Shown: positions 1 through 7,522, numbered from the stretch's first letter. The stretch is 12,439 bases of DNA from an uncultured Eubacteriales bacterium (GCA_905198155.1 CAJKBQ010000050.1:1-12439), one strand, 5' to 3'. Notes: generated by a model not told the origin, from the letters alone. Translations and numbers: made by a program.

Positions 1-2
1 GC

Positions 3-1553
3 ATCGAAATGCTGTACCGCCCGGAGCTGTACGAACAGCAGCTGCGCGCCTCGCAAACGCTCAGCTTTGTCCTGCTCTGCATCGGGCTGGCGGCCGCATT
101 GCTGATCTCCTTCCTGTTCACCCGCTCGCGCTGGCAGCGCGTGTCGGACGCGATCATCTCAATCGAGCGCCCGAAAAAATCCGACGAAGAGTCCGCCCCG
201 AAAAAGCCCGGCAAACTCCGCGCCTGGCTGCACAAATTCCGCGAAAAGCACGGCAAACCCCGTTCCAGCGACGAATTCGACTACATTCAGGCGCTGTTCG
301 AGCAAACGCGCAGCGAAAGCAATCAGCTGGAACAAGCCCTGCGCGCCAATATCTACTCCATGCGCCAGCAAACCGCCATGCTGATTTTCTACGGCATGGT
401 GCAGGAGCCGGACGAAATCCGCCATATGCTCAGCGATTGCGGCCTCACCCTGACCGAGCGGTTTTTCTATCTGTGCGGCGTCGCGCTCAGCAAAAACGAC
501 CCGTCGCTCCGCCCGTTTGACACCGCCCTCATCGGCGACCTGCACTGCGTCTCGCCGTTCAACGACGGCCAGCTGGTGCTGATGCTCATCGAGCTGCCTG
601 CCGAAGATCATTTCCGCGAAAAACGCATCGAAATGGCGCAGCACCTGCGCGACCTGCTCCAAGACCTGGGCGCGCAAAAACCCCGAATCGCCATGAGTCA
701 GGTTTACCAGCCCATCGAAAAAGCCAAAGACGCGTGCATGGAAGTCATGTCGATGCTGGAATCCAACCTCCCGCACACCGACGAATGTTGGGACAGCCGC
801 ATCCCGTCGGATCCGGTCGAAATCCGCGCGCTCAACCCGGAAGACCTCAGCGCATTTTCCGACGCGCTCCAATCCCGCGAGCAGTCCGCCGCCGAAAAAG
901 TCCTCCGCCGCATGGATCGCTACATCTATTCCATCGATGCCTCCGACGAAAACCGCTGGTATATGCGCTATTGCCTCGTGCAGGCCGCCGCCATGGTCAT
1001 CCGCCAATCGCCCAACCGATCCGACCAGCCGCTCCTTTCGCAGCTGACCAAGCTCAAACTCAGTCAGCCGGACGAATTCGCCCCGCAAATGCAGCGCATC
1101 ATTCACGCCTTTTGCAGCCACGCGTTCCAAAAAGAAGATTTCCCGCAAATCATCGCCTACATCGAAGAAAACTACGGCCGCCCCGACCTGTCGCTCCAGG
1201 AAATCGCCGACTCCGTCAAGATGACCAAGCCGCAAATGAGCCGGATGTTCAAAGCGCAGACCAACACGCGCTATGTGGACTATGTGCTGCGCCTGCGCAT
1301 GACCAGCGCGCGCGATATGCTCCTCAATACCGACAAGCAGATCAAAGAAATTTTCCCCCTCGTCGGATTCACCGAAAAGTCCAATTTCAGCCGGAAATAC
1401 CGTGAATACTACGGCGAATCCCCGTCCGCCACGCGCATCAAAGCAGCCGCCGAAGGCCGCATCATCCTCGCCGTCACCGACGAAGACAGCGACGACGCCG
1501 ACGACGAGGATCTGATCGCCGCCGCGCCCGCCGCATCCGACGATGACGAATAA
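3..1553 (+). CDS. Membrane-anchored AraC-family transcriptional regulator, 5'-truncated by the window edge
   Basis: C-terminal 516 residues of a sensor-regulator. The frame is open to the window edge (no stop before the first visible ATG at 9), and the visible N-terminus looks like the end of an extracellular sensor domain running into a second membrane helix (about residues 18-37, counted from the ATG at 9). The true start is therefore upstream and the ATG at 9 is internal. A basic linker (about 50-85) leads to a cytoplasmic middle region (about 110-350) of the kind found between membrane helix and DNA-binding domain in these proteins. A two-helix AraC/XylS domain follows at about 379-477, with the typical LSLQEIADSVKMTKPQMSRM first helix-turn-helix and a GFTEKSNFSRKYREYYGESP second one. 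A roughly 35-residue tail after the domain is very acidic (run of D/E at 491-501, then DDDE at the end), which is unusual for the family. It lies 102 bp upstream of the GH35 gene on the same strand, so it is the likely regulator of that gene; this is inference. Confidence 0.9.
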   Translation: MEMLYRPELYEQQLRASQTLSFVLLCIGLAAALLISFLFTRSRWQRVSDAIISIERPKKSDEESAPKKPGKLRAWLHKFREKHGKPRSSDEFDYIQALFEQTRSESNQLEQALRANIYSMRQQTAMLIFYGMVQEPDEIRHMLSDCGLTLTERFFYLCGVALSKNDPSLRPFDTALIGDLHCVSPFNDGQLVLMLIELPAEDHFREKRIEMAQHLRDLLQDLGAQKPRIAMSQVYQPIEKAKDACMEVMSMLESNLPHTDECWDSRIPSDPVEIRALNPEDLSAFSDALQSREQSAAEKVLRRMDRYIYSIDASDENRWYMRYCLVQAAAMVIRQSPNRSDQPLLSQLTKLKLSQPDEFAPQMQRIIHAFCSHAFQKEDFPQIIAYIEENYGRPDLSLQEIADSVKMTKPQMSRMFKAQTNTRYVDYVLRLRMTSARDMLLNTDKQIKEIFPLVGFTEKSNFSRKYREYYGESPSATRIKAAAEGRIILAVTDEDSDDADDEDLIAAAPAASDDDE

Positions 1554-1557
1554 ATCC

Positions 1558-1593
1558 GTCCATTTCGTCCATATTTGCGATTTTGTCCATTTC
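1558..1593. repeat. Four 9-bp direct repeats upstream of the GH35 gene, candidate operator
   Basis: Consecutive 9-mers: GTCCATTTC (1558-1566), GTCCATATT (1567-1575), TGCGATTTT (1576-1584, degenerate) and GTCCATTTC (1585-1593). The first and last are identical. They lie between the stop of the AraC regulator and the GH35 start, and the last unit runs into a weak candidate -35 box (1590-1595). AraC-family proteins commonly bind direct repeats next to -35 boxes, so an operator role is plausible but unproven. Confidence 0.45.
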
Positions 1594-1618
1594 ATTCTCC
1601 GCAAATTTCTGATAAGAT
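1590..1618 (+). promoter_or_regulatory. Weak candidate promoter for the GH35 gene
   Basis: TTTCAT (1590-1595), a 17-bp spacer and TAAGAT (1613-1618). The -35 box is poor and the -10 box moderate, as expected for a promoter that needs an activator. The predicted start point near 1625 leaves room for the ribosome binding site at 1640-1648. Read-through from the upstream regulator gene is an alternative, because no terminator is visible between the two genes. Confidence 0.35.
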
Positions 1619-1655
1619 GAAGCTGCAATCCGCAAATCGAAAGGAGATCTTTGCA

Positions 1656-3518
1656 ATGAATGAAAGATTGGAAATCCGCCCCGACGGGCTGACGCTCGGC
1701 GGCGCACCGTTCTACCTCGCGTCCGGCGATATGCACTACTTCCGCTTCCGCCGTGCCGGTTGGCGCCGGCGGCTGACGCTGATGAAAGACTTCGGCCTCA
1801 CCGCGGTGCAAACGTACGTCCCGTGGGACCTGCACGAGCCGGAAAAAGGCCGGTTCTGCTTCGACGACGCGCTGGACCTCGCCGCATTCCTGCGTCTCTG
1901 CGGCGAAATCGGGCTGAAAGTGATGCTCCGCCCGTCGGTGTATATGTGCAGCGAATGGGACTTCGGCGGTCTGCCGTACTGGCTCATGCGCGAAGACTGC
2001 GCCGTCCGCAGCAGCGACCCGGCGTTCATCGCGCATATGCAGTCGTACACGCGCCGCCTCTGCCAGGAATTCGTCCCGTACCTGTCCACGAACGGCGGCC
2101 CCGTCATCGCCGTCGCGCTCGAAAACGAATACGGCTCCCACGGCACCGACCTCGAATACCTGCGCATCACCCGCCAAACGCTGATCGACTGCGGCGTCGA
2201 TGTGCCGTTTTTCTCCGCCAACGGTTCCGATATTTTCAAACTGACCAACGGCAACCTGCCGGACGTCTGGGCCGGTTCCGACTTCAAAGGCGACTGCGCC
2301 GGTGAACTTGCGCGGATGAATGCCTACCAGCCGCAGTTCCCGCGCTACGCCGCCGAATTCTGGGCGGGCTGCGCGCAGCAGTGGGGCGGATTTTTCAGCC
2401 GCCAGTCGCCCGAATCAGTCGCCGACGCGTACCGCAAAGCGCTGGAATCCGGGATATATGTGAATTTCTATATGTTCTGCGGCGGCACAAACTTCGGCTT
2501 CCAAAACGGCGCGCTCGAATCCACCTACCGTGTGGACAAACCCGGCGCACCCGACCGCTATATCCCGTATGCCACCAGCTACGACGTGGACGCCCTCGTC
2601 AGCGAATCCGGCCAGCCGACGGAAAAATACTACGCCTGCAAGCGCGTGCTCGCCGAATACCTGCACCGCCCCGTGGACGACTCCCGCATCACCGTCCCGG
2701 CGCAGACCACCGCGCCCATCGCGCTGACCGAAACCGCACCGCTCCTCGACCAGGCGGACGCGCTCAGCACGCGCACCGTCGCCTCCGCGCTCCCCCGCAC
2801 CATGGAATCGATGGGGCAGGCGTACGGCTTCCTTCTGTACACCACCACCCTCCCGCACTATGACGACCGCCGTTATGAACTGGATCTGCACGACGTCCAC
2901 GACCGCGCGCTCGTATTCGGCAACGGCGCCTACCTCGGCACCGTGATGCGCGACCGCCCCGGCGCGCCGATTGCGTTCCGCATCCCGCCCGAAGGCATCC
3001 GGATCGACATCCTCGTCGAAAACCTGGGCCGCATCAACTACGGCTACGCCATGCAGTACGACCGCAAAGGACTGCTCGGGGCCGTCCGCCTCCGCATCCA
3101 AAACCCGGACGGCTCCTACATCTGGAACTACGCGCTGGTGCAAAACTGGGAAAACCGTTCCCTCCCGCTGACCGATCTGTCCGCGCTCCGGTTCTCGACC
3201 GCGCCCGCCGCGCCGCAGCATCCCTGCTTCTTCCGCGGCGCCTTCGCCGCACAGCCCGGCGTCGATACCTTCCTCGACCTGCACAGCGGCCACAAAGGCT
3301 GCGCATGGATCAACGGTTTCCCGCTCGGCCGCTACTGGTCGGTCGGCCCGCAGCAAACACTGTACGTCCCCGGCGACCTGCTTCGCGAGCAAAACGAGCT
3401 GATCGTCCTGGAACTGCATCCGGACGGCACACCGCTGACCGTCCAATGCATCGACCACCCCATCCTCGATTCCATCTCGCACACCATCGACCTCTCCGAA
3501 GAGTCCGGCCGCGCATAA
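1656..3518 (+). CDS. Glycoside hydrolase family 35 beta-galactosidase, cytoplasmic
   Basis: 620 aa, within the usual bacterial GH35 range. It should hydrolyse terminal non-reducing beta-galactosyl residues by the retaining mechanism. The N-terminal TIM barrel carries the family signatures in order: SGDMHYFR (about 23-30), TYVPWDLHEPEKGRF (53-67), RPSVYMCSEWDFGGLP (92-107), ALENEYG with the expected acid/base Glu158, AAEFWAG with the expected nucleophile Glu234, MFCGGTNFGFQNGA (273-286) and the TSYDVDALVSESGQPTEKY block. The C-terminal beta-sandwich ends with the typical WINGFPLGRYW...GPQQTLYVP segment (about 551-572). Start chosen at 1656 because AAAGGAGAT (1640-1648) lies 7 bp upstream; the longer frame from 1575 covers the promoter region and has no ribosome binding site. 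There is no signal peptide, so the substrate must first be imported. Catalytic residues are assigned by motif position, not by structure. Family very sure; the natural substrate is unknown. Confidence 0.96.
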   Translation: MNERLEIRPDGLTLGGAPFYLASGDMHYFRFRRAGWRRRLTLMKDFGLTAVQTYVPWDLHEPEKGRFCFDDALDLAAFLRLCGEIGLKVMLRPSVYMCSEWDFGGLPYWLMREDCAVRSSDPAFIAHMQSYTRRLCQEFVPYLSTNGGPVIAVALENEYGSHGTDLEYLRITRQTLIDCGVDVPFFSANGSDIFKLTNGNLPDVWAGSDFKGDCAGELARMNAYQPQFPRYAAEFWAGCAQQWGGFFSRQSPESVADAYRKALESGIYVNFYMFCGGTNFGFQNGALESTYRVDKPGAPDRYIPYATSYDVDALVSESGQPTEKYYACKRVLAEYLHRPVDDSRITVPAQTTAPIALTETAPLLDQADALSTRTVASALPRTMESMGQAYGFLLYTTTLPHYDDRRYELDLHDVHDRALVFGNGAYLGTVMRDRPGAPIAFRIPPEGIRIDILVENLGRINYGYAMQYDRKGLLGAVRLRIQNPDGSYIWNYALVQNWENRSLPLTDLSALRFSTAPAAPQHPCFFRGAFAAQPGVDTFLDLHSGHKGCAWINGFPLGRYWSVGPQQTLYVPGDLLREQNELIVLELHPDGTPLTVQCIDHPILDSISHTIDLSEESGRA

Positions 3519-3550
3519 TCCGGAAAATCCTACATTATATTAATTCCCCG

Positions 3551-3581
3551 GAACCGCAGACACCCCGTCTGCGGTTCTTTT
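3551..3581 (+). terminator. Rho-independent terminator after the GH35 gene
   Basis: Perfect 11-bp stem GAACCGCAGAC / GTCTGCGGTTC with a 5-nt loop (3562-3566), followed by TTTT at 3578-3581. It lies 32 bp after the GH35 stop and separates that gene from the next promoter. Confidence 0.9.
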
Positions 3582-3602
3582 GCAATTCCGCCCCGCCCCC
3601 GC

Positions 3603-3631
3603 TTGACGTCCGCCCCATATCCTGCTATAAT
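3603..3631 (+). promoter_or_regulatory. Near-consensus sigma-A/sigma-70 promoter of the flavodoxin-like/CmpB unit
   Basis: TTGACG (3603-3608), exactly 17 bp, and TATAAT (3626-3631). This is one base from full consensus with ideal spacing. The predicted start point is near 3638 and gives a short leader of about 30 nt before the ATG at 3668. It sits immediately after a terminator, so the downstream pair is probably transcribed constitutively and strongly, independent of the sugar genes on either side. Confidence 0.85.
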
Positions 3632-3667
3632 GGAACCCAGAACGATCAAAGAAACGGAGCGACCCCA

Positions 3668-4567
3668 ATGAAATCAAGATACCAAACCGCCCGCCGCATA
3701 TTAATTTTCTGGACGCTGTTCATCGGCATCAGTGCCGTCGCCGGTGCCGCCGCCATGCTGCTGGACCCCTCCGGGAAATCCATGGGCATGGACGCCATGC
3801 TTCCCTATTTTCAAGTCCTCCCGTTCGCAAACCGCGTGTTTCAGGACTTTGTATTCTCCGGCTGGGCGCTGCTGATCGTCAACGGCCTGACCAACCTGAC
3901 GGCCGCCGGTCTGCTGTTGGCGAAAAAACCGTCCGGCGACGTGCTGGGCGGCATATTCGGCGTCACGCTGATGCTCTGGATCCTCATCCAGTTCGTCATC
4001 TTCCCCTTCAACTTCATGTCCACCGCCTATTTCCTCTTCGGCCTGGCGCAAGCCCTCACCGGATACGCCGCCTGGGTGTTCCGGCAGCAGGAATCCTTCC
4101 GCGCAGACCGCGCCGACTATCCGAACATCGGTACCAACCCCCGCCGCGTGGTCGTGTTTTTCTCCCGCATGGGCTACGCCCGGAAGCTGGCATACGAAGA
4201 AGCCAACCGCACCGGCGCCGCCGTGTACGAAGTCCGCTCCACCGAGCGCACCGCCGGAACGCTGGGCTTCTGGTGGTGTGGCCGCTACGGCATGCACCGC
4301 TGGGCCATGCCCATCGAGCGGATTTCCATCGACCTGACCGCCTATGAACACGTCACCATCTGCACGCCGATCTGGGTGTTCGCGCTGGCCGCGCCGATGC
4401 GCGCCTTCTGCCGCCAGTCCGCCGGAAAAATCCAATCGGCCGACTACATCCTCGTCCATCACCAGAACGCCCGCTACGAATCCGTCGCCGACGAGCTGGA
4501 CGCCATCCTCGGCATCACGCGCACCAGTCTGCGCAGCATCCGGTGCCGGATGGGCCGCTACCGCTGA
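3668..4567 (+). CDS. Four-helix membrane protein with C-terminal flavodoxin-like domain
   Basis: 299 aa. Start at 3668 is set by GGAG (3656-3659) 8 bp upstream; the in-frame extension to 3305 runs back through the terminator and the GH35 gene and is not real. Four predicted membrane helices lie at about 11-32, 62-85, 94-114 and 117-138. After a charged linker, residues 160-290 resemble a flavodoxin-family domain: beta strand VVVFF then SRMGYARKLA (166-175) where flavodoxins bind the FMN phosphate, a strand VTICTPIWVFALAAPMRAF (229-247) with the PIW motif seen in flavodoxin-like proteins, and a last strand YILVHHQ. The phosphate loop differs from the usual S/T-x-T-G-x-T (Met168, Tyr170, Ala171), so FMN binding is uncertain. 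A membrane-bound electron carrier or a non-redox scaffold are both possible. The next gene starts 24 bp after its stop, so the two are probably co-transcribed. Substrate and partner unknown. Confidence 0.85.
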   Translation: MKSRYQTARRILIFWTLFIGISAVAGAAAMLLDPSGKSMGMDAMLPYFQVLPFANRVFQDFVFSGWALLIVNGLTNLTAAGLLLAKKPSGDVLGGIFGVTLMLWILIQFVIFPFNFMSTAYFLFGLAQALTGYAAWVFRQQESFRADRADYPNIGTNPRRVVVFFSRMGYARKLAYEEANRTGAAVYEVRSTERTAGTLGFWWCGRYGMHRWAMPIERISIDLTAYEHVTICTPIWVFALAAPMRAFCRQSAGKIQSADYILVHHQNARYESVADELDAILGITRTSLRSIRCRMGRYR

Positions 4568-4591
4568 CGCACCCCGAAAGGAGCCGAACCC

Positions 4592-5395
4592 ATGGAATCC
4601 ATCGCCCGACTTTTCCTCTGTTTTCTAATGTACAGCTGTCTCGGCTGGGTGTGCGAATGCATCTACTGCTGGGCGCTCGACCGCAAATTCACCAACCGCG
4701 GCTTCCTCAGCGGCCCGCTCTGCCCGGTATACGGCTTCGGCGCGCTGCTGGTGCTTGCCGCGCTGGGGCGTCTGCGCGGCCACATCGTGCTGATTTTTCT
4801 GGGCGGCTTCGTCCTTACGAGCGTGCTGGAATACCTCACGTCGCTGCTGCTGGAAAAAGTCTTTCACATGGCCTGGTGGGACTATTCGGACTGCAAATTC
4901 AACCTCAACGGCCGCGTCTGCCTGCGGAATTCCACGCTCTTCGGCCTGCTGGCCGTCGCCGCCGTCGAGCTGATCGCCCCGACCGTAACCGCCGCCGCAT
5001 CCGCCCCGTCCCCGACCGCCGCCGTCTGGCTCGCCTTTGCCGCATGGTGCGTGCTGGAAGCCGACCTGATCCTGTCGGTGCATTCGGTGCTGGCGCTCAG
5101 CGGCAAACTCCAAGCGCTGGCGCAGCTGAAACAGGAAATCCGCGCCAAATCCACCGAAGCCGCATCGCTGCTGCGCACCAAGCTCAGCGCGCAGTCCCAA
5201 AAATACACCGACGCCGAGCTGCGTCTCCGCGCCGAGATCGACCTGCTGACCGCCCGCCTGTCCGCCATGGAATCCTCCGTCCGGTTCCCGGTGCGCCGGC
5301 TGATGGACGCATTCCCGCGGCTGCGCTCGCTGCGCGAAACGGACGCCATCCGCCGCATCCGCGACGCCATGTCTGCACGCCGCCGCGTCAAATAA
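4592..5395 (+). CDS. CmpB-type membrane protein (PF06541 family, putative ABC-transporter type IV) with basic coiled-coil tail
   Basis: 267 aa, preceded by AAAGGAG (4577-4583) 8 bp before the ATG. The N-terminal half matches the ABC_trans_CmpB pattern from memory of the family: YSCLGWVCECIY (14-25), NRGFLSGPLCPVYGFGA (35-51), LEYLTSLLLEKVF (79-91), WWDYSDCKFNLNGRVCL (95-111) and about five hydrophobic helices up to residue 170. The family name suggests a transporter component, but its biochemical role is not established and no ATPase gene lies nearby. Residues about 171-228 form a likely coiled coil rich in Leu, Glu, Lys and Gln. The last 35 residues are strongly basic (for example RRIRDAM and SARRRVK) and may contact membrane lipid or nucleic acid; that is inference. 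It lies 24 bp downstream of the flavodoxin-like gene and shares its promoter. Confidence 0.88.
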   Translation: MESIARLFLCFLMYSCLGWVCECIYCWALDRKFTNRGFLSGPLCPVYGFGALLVLAALGRLRGHIVLIFLGGFVLTSVLEYLTSLLLEKVFHMAWWDYSDCKFNLNGRVCLRNSTLFGLLAVAAVELIAPTVTAAASAPSPTAAVWLAFAAWCVLEADLILSVHSVLALSGKLQALAQLKQEIRAKSTEAASLLRTKLSAQSQKYTDAELRLRAEIDLLTARLSAMESSVRFPVRRLMDAFPRLRSLRETDAIRRIRDAMSARRRVK

Positions 5396-5423
5396 TCCGG
5401 GCGCGCCGCCCAAAAATGCGTAT

Positions 5424-5456
5424 AAAAACATCTTCCACCGCAGGAAGGTGTTTTTT
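5424..5456. terminator. Bidirectional terminator between convergent genes
   Basis: A-tract plus CATCTTCC (5424-5436), loop ACCGCA (5437-5442), then GGAAGGTG plus six T (5443-5456). The stem holds one G-U pair in the plus-strand RNA. Read on either strand it gives a GC-containing stem followed by a T-run, so it can stop both the CmpB unit and the convergent AraC gene. The stop codon of the minus-strand gene (5455-5457) overlaps the T-run. Confidence 0.88.
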
Positions 5457-7314
5457 ATGTCGGAGCCGGGTCGGGCAATCCCCGTTTGGCCCGCTCGGTT
5501 TTGCGGTACTGCATCGGCGTCGCGCTGTACACCGATCGAAACAGCTTGGCCAAATAGCTGGCGCTGCCAAATCCGCATTCCTCCGTAATCTCGGCCAGCG
5601 TCTGTTCCGTCGTCAGCAGCAGCTCCACCACGTGCTCCAAACGGCAGTTGATTAAATACTCCGAAAATCCAATGTTCAGCTGATTTTTGAACACCCGGCT
5701 GAGCGAATAAACCGAAATCCGGAAATGATCCGCCACCATCGTCCGGCTCAGGTTCAAGTCGGCATAATTGGCCTTGATATAGTCCAGAATGTCCTGCGCC
5801 AGCGTGTCAATCTCCTGCACGATCGTCTCGGTCGGCTGGGCTTTCTCCTGCTCGTCGCACGCGCGGAACGACTGGTAAATCTCGTTAATGCTTTCCACCG
5901 CCGGGCCGACATACACCCCAATCTCAGTCTCCGGGAACGTCGCGCGCAGCCATTCCGCCGTCACCTCCGCCAGCCGATCCACCGCCGACGCATGGTTCAT
6001 AAAGCAAATCACCACCGTCCGCTCCTCCGGCAGCAGGTCGGTCATATACGTCTGGATTTGCAGCTGCTCAAACAGCACGCCTGTCAGCCGTCCGCATTCC
6101 GCCGACGTCATCCGCAGCGGCGCCATCGTCATCACGCAGAACGCCCGCGCGCCTGTCCGCTGGAGCCGCACCGCCTGTTCCGGCGGAATCGGCACGCCGT
6201 ACAGCATATTCCGGTACAGCAAATCCATAATCAGCATTTCCTTGTCGGAATTCTCCGCCGTAATCAAGTCGAACGACTTCGCGATCGATTCAAACTCGTC
6301 GCGTTCATGCTCCACCCCATACTTCGTCACCGTGCGGAACACCGGCGCATAATTGATGCTCACCGTAGACAGCACCGCCAGCAGCAGCACCCCGCCGCTC
6401 AGCAAAATCACCGTTTGCAGCACCCGGTAAAACTGTCCCAGGCTGTACGTCAGCTGCTGGTACGGGATCACCAGCACATACCGGAAGTCCAGCTCGTCCA
6501 CCCGCTGAAACAATTCATACGATATTTCGCCAAACGAGAAACTCGTCTGTTCCGCCGCCAGCGCATCCGGCACCGCCGCCCACTGCGGCTGCGGCGTCCC
6601 GGACACATAAATCATCTGCCCATCTGCGTCGTACACCGCCAGCTGCGCGGCCTTTCCCAGCTGCGACAGCAGCGAAATCGTGTTCAGCTCGCCGTTTTGC
6701 ACCAAAAACAGGATTTTCGCGGGCTTTTTGCTCAGCCCCACCCGTGCCGCCACCGACACCAGCGTCATGCCGTTGTCCTGCGCAGTCGAAAACACGTCGA
6801 TCCCGCCGTCAATCTGCTCCGATTGCAAAAACGCCAAAAACGCTTCCTTGTCCTGCACCGCATACGTCGAACATAGCCAATTGTGGAACGTTTCGGCCGT
6901 ATATTTCCCGCTGCTGGACACCAGCGCATCAATCTCACTAAAATACACATGCACCTTGCACCCGTAACTCACATTAAACGACGCCAGCGCGTCGCGCATT
7001 TCCGTATAATAGTACGCATTTTCGTCCGCGCGTTCCTGTTGCAGGATATACAGCGTGCTGTCGCTGTCGCGGCTGTCCACCGCCACCCGCATCGCCATGC
7101 TGCGGTAGCTGTCCAGCCGCCGGACGAATTCGGTCGAAAAGTCGCGGACGCCCGTGGCGTAATTCGTGCGCGTGTGATCCAAAATCCCGCTGTACGCCTG
7201 CTGCATCATCACGAACAGCGCAATCAGGCACGGCAGCAGGATCAGCAGCAGGCTGGTCCACACCATCCGGCCCAGATATCGGTGCCCAAATTTTTTCCAT
7301 CGGTGCAACTGCAT
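5455..7314 (-). CDS. Full-length membrane-bound AraC-family regulator with extracellular sensor region
   Basis: 619 aa on the minus strand. Start supported by GGGAGGGA (complement of 7321-7328) 6-7 bp upstream. Basic N-terminus, membrane helix at about 17-37, an extracellular region of about 260 residues (38-298) of the dCache-like sensor type by layout, a second helix at about 299-320, a cytoplasmic middle region, and a C-terminal AraC domain at about 507-608. The domain has NLSRTMVADHFRISVYSLSR as first helix-turn-helix and ITEECGFGSASYLAKLFR as second, followed by the usual SATPMQYRK end. In characterised relatives the outer domain senses a sugar or its loaded binding protein. It is divergent from the ABC importer operon, with 348 bp between start codons, which makes it the expected activator of that operon. 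The ligand cannot be read from sequence. It resembles the truncated regulator at the window start in plan but is clearly a different protein. Confidence 0.94.
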   Translation of the reverse strand: MQLHRWKKFGHRYLGRMVWTSLLLILLPCLIALFVMMQQAYSGILDHTRTNYATGVRDFSTEFVRRLDSYRSMAMRVAVDSRDSDSTLYILQQERADENAYYYTEMRDALASFNVSYGCKVHVYFSEIDALVSSSGKYTAETFHNWLCSTYAVQDKEAFLAFLQSEQIDGGIDVFSTAQDNGMTLVSVAARVGLSKKPAKILFLVQNGELNTISLLSQLGKAAQLAVYDADGQMIYVSGTPQPQWAAVPDALAAEQTSFSFGEISYELFQRVDELDFRYVLVIPYQQLTYSLGQFYRVLQTVILLSGGVLLLAVLSTVSINYAPVFRTVTKYGVEHERDEFESIAKSFDLITAENSDKEMLIMDLLYRNMLYGVPIPPEQAVRLQRTGARAFCVMTMAPLRMTSAECGRLTGVLFEQLQIQTYMTDLLPEERTVVICFMNHASAVDRLAEVTAEWLRATFPETEIGVYVGPAVESINEIYQSFRACDEQEKAQPTETIVQEIDTLAQDILDYIKANYADLNLSRTMVADHFRISVYSLSRVFKNQLNIGFSEYLINCRLEHVVELLLTTEQTLAEITEECGFGSASYLAKLFRSVYSATPMQYRKTERAKRGLPDPAPT

Positions 7315-7339
7315 GGCGCTTCCCTCCCATATACCTTAT

Positions 7340-7368
7340 ATTATACAATATTCCGCGGGGAAATGCAA
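7340..7368 (-). promoter_or_regulatory. Promoter of the divergent AraC-family regulator gene
   Basis: On the minus strand: TTGCAT (complement of 7363-7368), exactly 17 bp, then TATAAT (complement of 7340-7345). Perfect -10 and good -35. The predicted start point lies near 7333, giving a very short leader before the GGGAGGGA site. The -35 box is one arm of an inverted repeat (7363-7380). Confidence 0.8.
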
Positions 7369-7380
7369 GGTTTTTTGCAT
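7363..7380. promoter_or_regulatory. Inverted repeat overlapping the regulator -35 box, possible operator
   Basis: ATGCAA (7363-7368), six bases, TTGCAT (7375-7380): a perfect 6-bp dyad. A further ATGCAAAAAA at 7410-7419 is the inverse of TTTTTTGCAT at 7371-7380, giving a third half-site. The position over the -35 box would suit repression of the regulator gene. The arms are short and AT-rich, so chance is possible. Confidence 0.35.
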
Positions 7381-7486
7381 TGTAACTTTTTAGCGGAAAC
7401 ACTTTTTTCATGCAAAAAAAATACAACCGTCCCCCGCCGCACCCCCTGTCAGCCCCCAAAATTCGACCCTGCGAAAAATTTTTTCA

Positions 7487-7522
7487 GGCCGAAAAACCGC
7501 ATCCCGCCGCGGTTTTTCGGCC
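7487..7522. repeat. 14-bp perfect hairpin in the divergent intergenic region
   Basis: GGCCGAAAAACCGC (7487-7500), 8-nt loop, GCGGTTTTTCGGCC (7509-7522). Flanking GCGAA (7471-7475) and TTCGC (7523-7527) can extend the stem across an 11-nt one-sided bulge. It lies upstream of both predicted transcription starts, so it is not in either leader. No T-run follows directly on the plus strand, and on the minus strand the T-run starts about 8 nt after the stem, so a standard terminator is unlikely. A DNA-level role (protein binding, cruciform) or a barrier between divergent promoters is possible. Confidence 0.6.

Noticed and set aside
159..2177. 672-residue open frame on the minus strand
   Set aside because: It runs antisense through the AraC gene, the promoter region and the start of the GH35 gene. 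It has low-complexity, family-less composition and is a shadow caused by high GC at third codon positions.
2415..3482. 355-residue minus-strand frame inside the GH35 gene
   Set aside because: Antisense to strongly supported GH35 motifs; no ribosome binding site and no recognisable domain.
3305..3667. N-terminal extension of the flavodoxin-like protein
   Set aside because: It would start inside the GH35 gene and translate a terminator and a consensus promoter. The ATG at 3668 has a proper ribosome binding site.
4543..5655. 370-residue plus-strand frame overlapping the CmpB-type gene
   Set aside because: Arg/Pro-rich shadow that continues through the bidirectional terminator into the convergent AraC gene.
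5725..6876. 383-residue plus-strand frame
   Set aside because: Antisense to the AraC regulator, rich in His/Arg/Gln, with no domain; the minus-strand protein has clear family features.
7487..7522. Riboswitch or T-box leader for the importer operon
   Set aside because: The hairpin lies upstream of the best promoter (7563-7591), so it is not in the predicted leader, and the roughly 65-nt leader is too short for known riboswitch classes.
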